In this document: positions 33,301 to 34,080 of the stretch, one piece after another
Layout: each line of letters opens with the position of its first letter
Numbering within the stretch: the stretch's first letter is position 1
Assembly (NCBI GenBank): GCA_046705265.1
Contig: JBJKQL010000149.1
Location: forward strand, 1-34,080
Source: JAJYTL01 sp046705265
GTDB lineage: Bacteria; Pseudomonadota; Alphaproteobacteria; Ferrovibrionales; Ferrovibrionaceae
Length of the DNA stretch: 34,080 bases
Direction: 5' to 3'
The notes under the pieces: model-generated
The model's database searches: none
Seen by the model: only the letters and a program-made list of their open reading frames with translations
What the model was told of the DNA's origin: nothing
Program-made: the position numbers and the translations under genes

Positions 33301-33526
33301 AGCCGATGCCTCGACGATGGCAGAAGAGCGCCGTCTCGCCTATGTGGGAATGACGCGGGCCAAGGATCGGCTGATCTTGAGCCGTGCTCTGCGGCGGCAT
33401 TGGCGCGGCACCCTGCGCAGGCTCGAGGCCTCGCCCTTCTTCGCTGATATCGAGAAGGAACTGGTGAAACAGCAGACGGCCGCGCCGCGCACAAGACGCG
33501 CCGACCCGCAGCTGAAGCTGATCTGA
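30365..33526 (+). CDS. endonuclease Q-like PHP nuclease fused to UvrD/Rep helicase
   Basis: This 1053-residue two-part protein has ATG 30365 with AGGGGG at 30355-30360. Residues ~1-430 are a PHP phosphoesterase of the endonuclease Q type: 'DLHIHSKYS' (H8, H10), 'GDFTHP' (D42, H45), E93, H108/H109, 'AHIWTPWF' (H164), 'NSDAHS' (D223, H225) and a 'CPVCGKPVTVGVLHRV' finger (C293, C296). EndoQ nicks 5' of deaminated bases and abasic sites. A linker rich in Pro, Ala and Lys (~435-480) leads to a superfamily 1 helicase: Walker A 'GPGSGKT' (503-509), 'DEFQD' (678-682), 'GDPDQAIYGFRG', 'NYRSS', 'LTLHASKGLEF', and 'VGMTRAKDR' (R998). The helicase part is ~570 residues, shorter than UvrD (720). All metal and ATP motifs look intact. 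It lies 215 bp downstream of lhr. Confidence 0.9.
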   Translation: MLFHADLHIHSKYSRATSRDLDLEHLAWWAMRKGITVVGSGDFTHPAWRAEIKEKLIPAEPGLFRLKPDIEKEIARRLPTPAEGPVRFMLSVEISTIYKKGDRTRKIHHLLYAPGFEAADRITAKLAQIGNIASDGRPILGLDSRNLLEITLESSQGAYLVPAHIWTPWFAVLGSQSGFNSITECYGDLAPHIFAIETGLSSDPPMNWRLSLLDRFRLVSNSDAHSPGKLGRETTRFDCDLDYFTIRKALETGQGYAGTVEFFPEEGKYHLDGHRKWEARLTPKETLENGGLCPVCGKPVTVGVLHRVDTLADRDDDQAPPPTAGAVSNLVPLPEILSEIAVSGPQSKTVARYYDRLISTLGPELWILQSAPVEEIARADSSLFVEAIRRLRAGQVIRDAGYDGEYGGIRLFEDHELRRATAGSVLFDIPPARPKPALVDAGTPATPPAKAAKGKAGEPARRGAPETKAETDPLAGSGILAALDGDQRAAAEIIAGPLSIVAGPGSGKTRVLTHRIAHLVAECGMLVEACLAITFTRRAAAELRERLAGLLSRTGDRVPIHTFHSLGLDILREQMGTVGLHRGFRVASEQDRIGALAETLDVPKRRAQALLRTISKSKRVLSPADTDASAARTAYQNMLALHNWIDFDDLIGLAFRALSDDAAVAALYQSRFRWISVDEFQDVDEQQYRLLRLIAPPGSANLCVIGDPDQAIYGFRGAGASCFDRFGADYPDAKTLVLKRNYRSSGTIVAASAQVINGTEAELSADAIVRNIQERIIIHAAPTERAEAEFVVHGIEQMIGGHSFFSIDSGRTGDSLTSRFSFADFAVLYRTDAQSTALIEAFARSGMPFQKASQSPFTSDPIAQRLLHETTILCEPGSRAEAFRAALTSAAERLAGSANAVDRMTINTAQQRLMAIAESCAHDPLRFFDAAALASETDFWDPRADRVSLLTLHASKGLEFPVVFIVGCEDGVLPFYWGEADASTMAEERRLAYVGMTRAKDRLILSRALRRHWRGTLRRLEASPFFADIEKELVKQQTAAPRTRRADPQLKLI

Positions 33527-33607
33527 TCCGGCCGCGCGTCGCATGCCGTATTCTTGGGACAGAGGCCAATCCTGTTGCCGGCACGCAGGAATTCGTGCGA
33601 GCGGAGC

Positions 33608-33647
33608 GGCCTTAGATTATCGCACGCCGCGTCGCGGATAATCGGCC
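33608..33647. other. interrupted inverted repeat downstream of the EndoQ-UvrD gene
   Basis: GATTATC (33615-33621) pairs with GATAATC (33637-33643), extended outside by GGCC (33608-33611 and 33644-33647). It is ~80 bp past the stop codon and could end transcription or stabilise mRNA, but there is no U-run, so it is not a canonical terminator. The rest of 33527-33758 shows nothing recognisable. Confidence 0.35.
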
Positions 33648-33758
33648 CTGCCGTCCGGCCGGGGCTCATCCCTCGCGGCGATCGCCAAACCGGACTTCGC
33701 GATCGGCGCCCATGCGACGCTACTTTTTTTCGTGTGTCACGTAAATTATTGAAATGAA

Positions 33759-33807
33759 TGGTGCCCAGGGGCGGAATTGAACCACCGACACGCGGATTTT
33801 CAGTCCG
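33759..33807 (-). repeat. 3' half of tRNA-Phe(GAA): attachment site of an integrated element
   Basis: On the minus strand the sequence runs from the anticodon stem CGGA, loop CTGAAAA (anticodon GAA, Phe), stem TCCG, variable GTGTC, T-arm with GTTCAATTC, acceptor strand and CCA end. This is the last 49 nt of a tRNA-Phe. No D-arm and no matching 5' acceptor strand (it should resemble TGCCCAG) lie upstream, so it is not a functional tRNA. Such 3' tRNA copies are the far attachment site (attR) left when a tyrosine-recombinase element inserts in a tRNA gene. The adjacent integrase supports this. The intact tRNA should lie at the other end of the element, beyond 34080. Confidence 0.85.
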
Positions 33808-33842
33808 TGGATTTTTGCCTTAAGCCATTGATTCAGCGCGGC

Positions 33843-33878
33843 CTTGTCGCAAAAACCGCCGTTCTTGTCGCGGAAAAA
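33843..33878. repeat. CTTGTCGC direct repeats next to the integrase
   Basis: CTTGTCGC at 33843-33850 and again at 33864-33871, 21 bp apart, each followed by an A-rich run. They lie between the tRNA-derived attachment core and the integrase stop, where integrase arm-type or accessory-protein sites occur. It is a short pattern and not proof of binding. Confidence 0.4.
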
Positions 33879-33890
33879 ATAATATCATCG

Positions 33891-34080
33891 TCAGACGGCC
33901 TTCAGAAGTTCAAGTTCTGCGGCGGCCATCTTGGCATGATCGTTTTCGCGATTCGGGAACAAATGGCCATATGTGTCGAACGTCATCGCCATGGTGGCGT
34001 GGCCGAGCATCCCCTGTACCTTCTTAGGCGAGAAGTCTTGCTCGATGAGCCACGAGGCGAAGAAGTGGCGGAGAGTATGA
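33891..34080 (-). CDS. tyrosine recombinase (integrase), C-terminal part
   Basis: The last 62 residues of a phage-type integrase enter from the right edge. 'HTLRHFFASWLIEQD' holds the catalytic Arg (R4 of the visible part) and His with the H-x-L-R-H pattern. 'VQGMLGHATMAMTFDTYGHL' carries the second His/Trp-box position and the nucleophilic Tyr (visible residue 37). Nothing is truncated in this part. Its stop lies 84 bp from the tRNA-Phe fragment toward which it is transcribed, which identifies that fragment as the attachment site it probably used. The N-terminal and core-binding domains lie outside the window. Confidence 0.9.
   Translation of the reverse strand, partial: HTLRHFFASWLIEQDFSPKKVQGMLGHATMAMTFDTYGHLFPNRENDHAKMAAAELELLKAV

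Noticed and set aside
33759..33840. Complete tRNA-Phe gene
   Set aside because: The anticodon arm, T-arm and acceptor 3' strand are present, but there is no D-arm or pairing 5' acceptor strand. It is only the 3' half.
1..34080. CRISPR arrays, rRNA genes, riboswitches, defence islands
   Set aside because: I looked for regularly spaced repeats, rRNA-like segments and known leader motifs on both strands and saw none.

Overview
The window is high-GC DNA, dense in genes with short gaps, mostly classical Shine-Dalgarno starts and frequent GTG/TTG starts. The gene families (OprB-type porin, multi-subunit-fused IorA/IorB with a C-terminal DUF6537-like half, LysE exporter, HAAT-type ABC transporter, DUF2786/zincin pair) fit an alphaproteobacterium, perhaps Rhodospirillales or a relative. 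That placement is an inference from protein style; there is no rRNA here to confirm it.

Layout. 1-68 is the N-terminus of an IS630-like transposase running off the left edge. 187-8598 is ordinary chromosomal content in small, often convergent units: nitronate monooxygenase, an unrecognised 177-residue protein divergent from an AraC regulator, an RraA-type aldolase, a translationally coupled DUF2786/zincin pair, a tiny membrane protein, a LysE exporter, a CBS-pair protein, a TetR regulator, a 775-bp gap without a recognisable gene, and a GNAT acetyltransferase. An amidase follows (8679-10097).

10134-20634 is a divergent catabolic/transport locus. Leftwards runs a periplasmic binding protein, then IorA and IorB of a 2-ketoacid (indolepyruvate/arylpyruvate) oxidoreductase. 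Rightwards runs a second, clearly paralogous binding protein, two membrane permeases (LivH- and LivM-type) and a single polypeptide that fuses the LivG- and LivF-type ATPases. The simplest reading is uptake of an aromatic or branched acid or amino acid coupled to its CoA-dependent oxidative decarboxylation. A core-MetE-like methyltransferase and an OprB-type porin follow.

23421-25678 is a minimal mercury module: merA (without an N-terminal HMA domain) divergent from merR across a textbook 19-bp-spacer MerR operator. No merT or merP lies in it, and it abuts a fragment of an RHS-repeat gene.

25800-33526 carries two large DNA-repair helicases on the same strand. The first is a full-length Lhr whose N-terminal region can only be reached from a non-standard start codon. 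The second is a fusion of an endonuclease-Q-like PHP nuclease with a UvrD/Rep superfamily 1 helicase. This is the most interesting part of the window.

The right edge (33759-34080) is one end of an integrated element. It has the 3' 49 nt of a tRNA-Phe(GAA) without a 5' half, then the C-terminal end of a tyrosine recombinase pointing at it. The bulk of the island should lie beyond the window.
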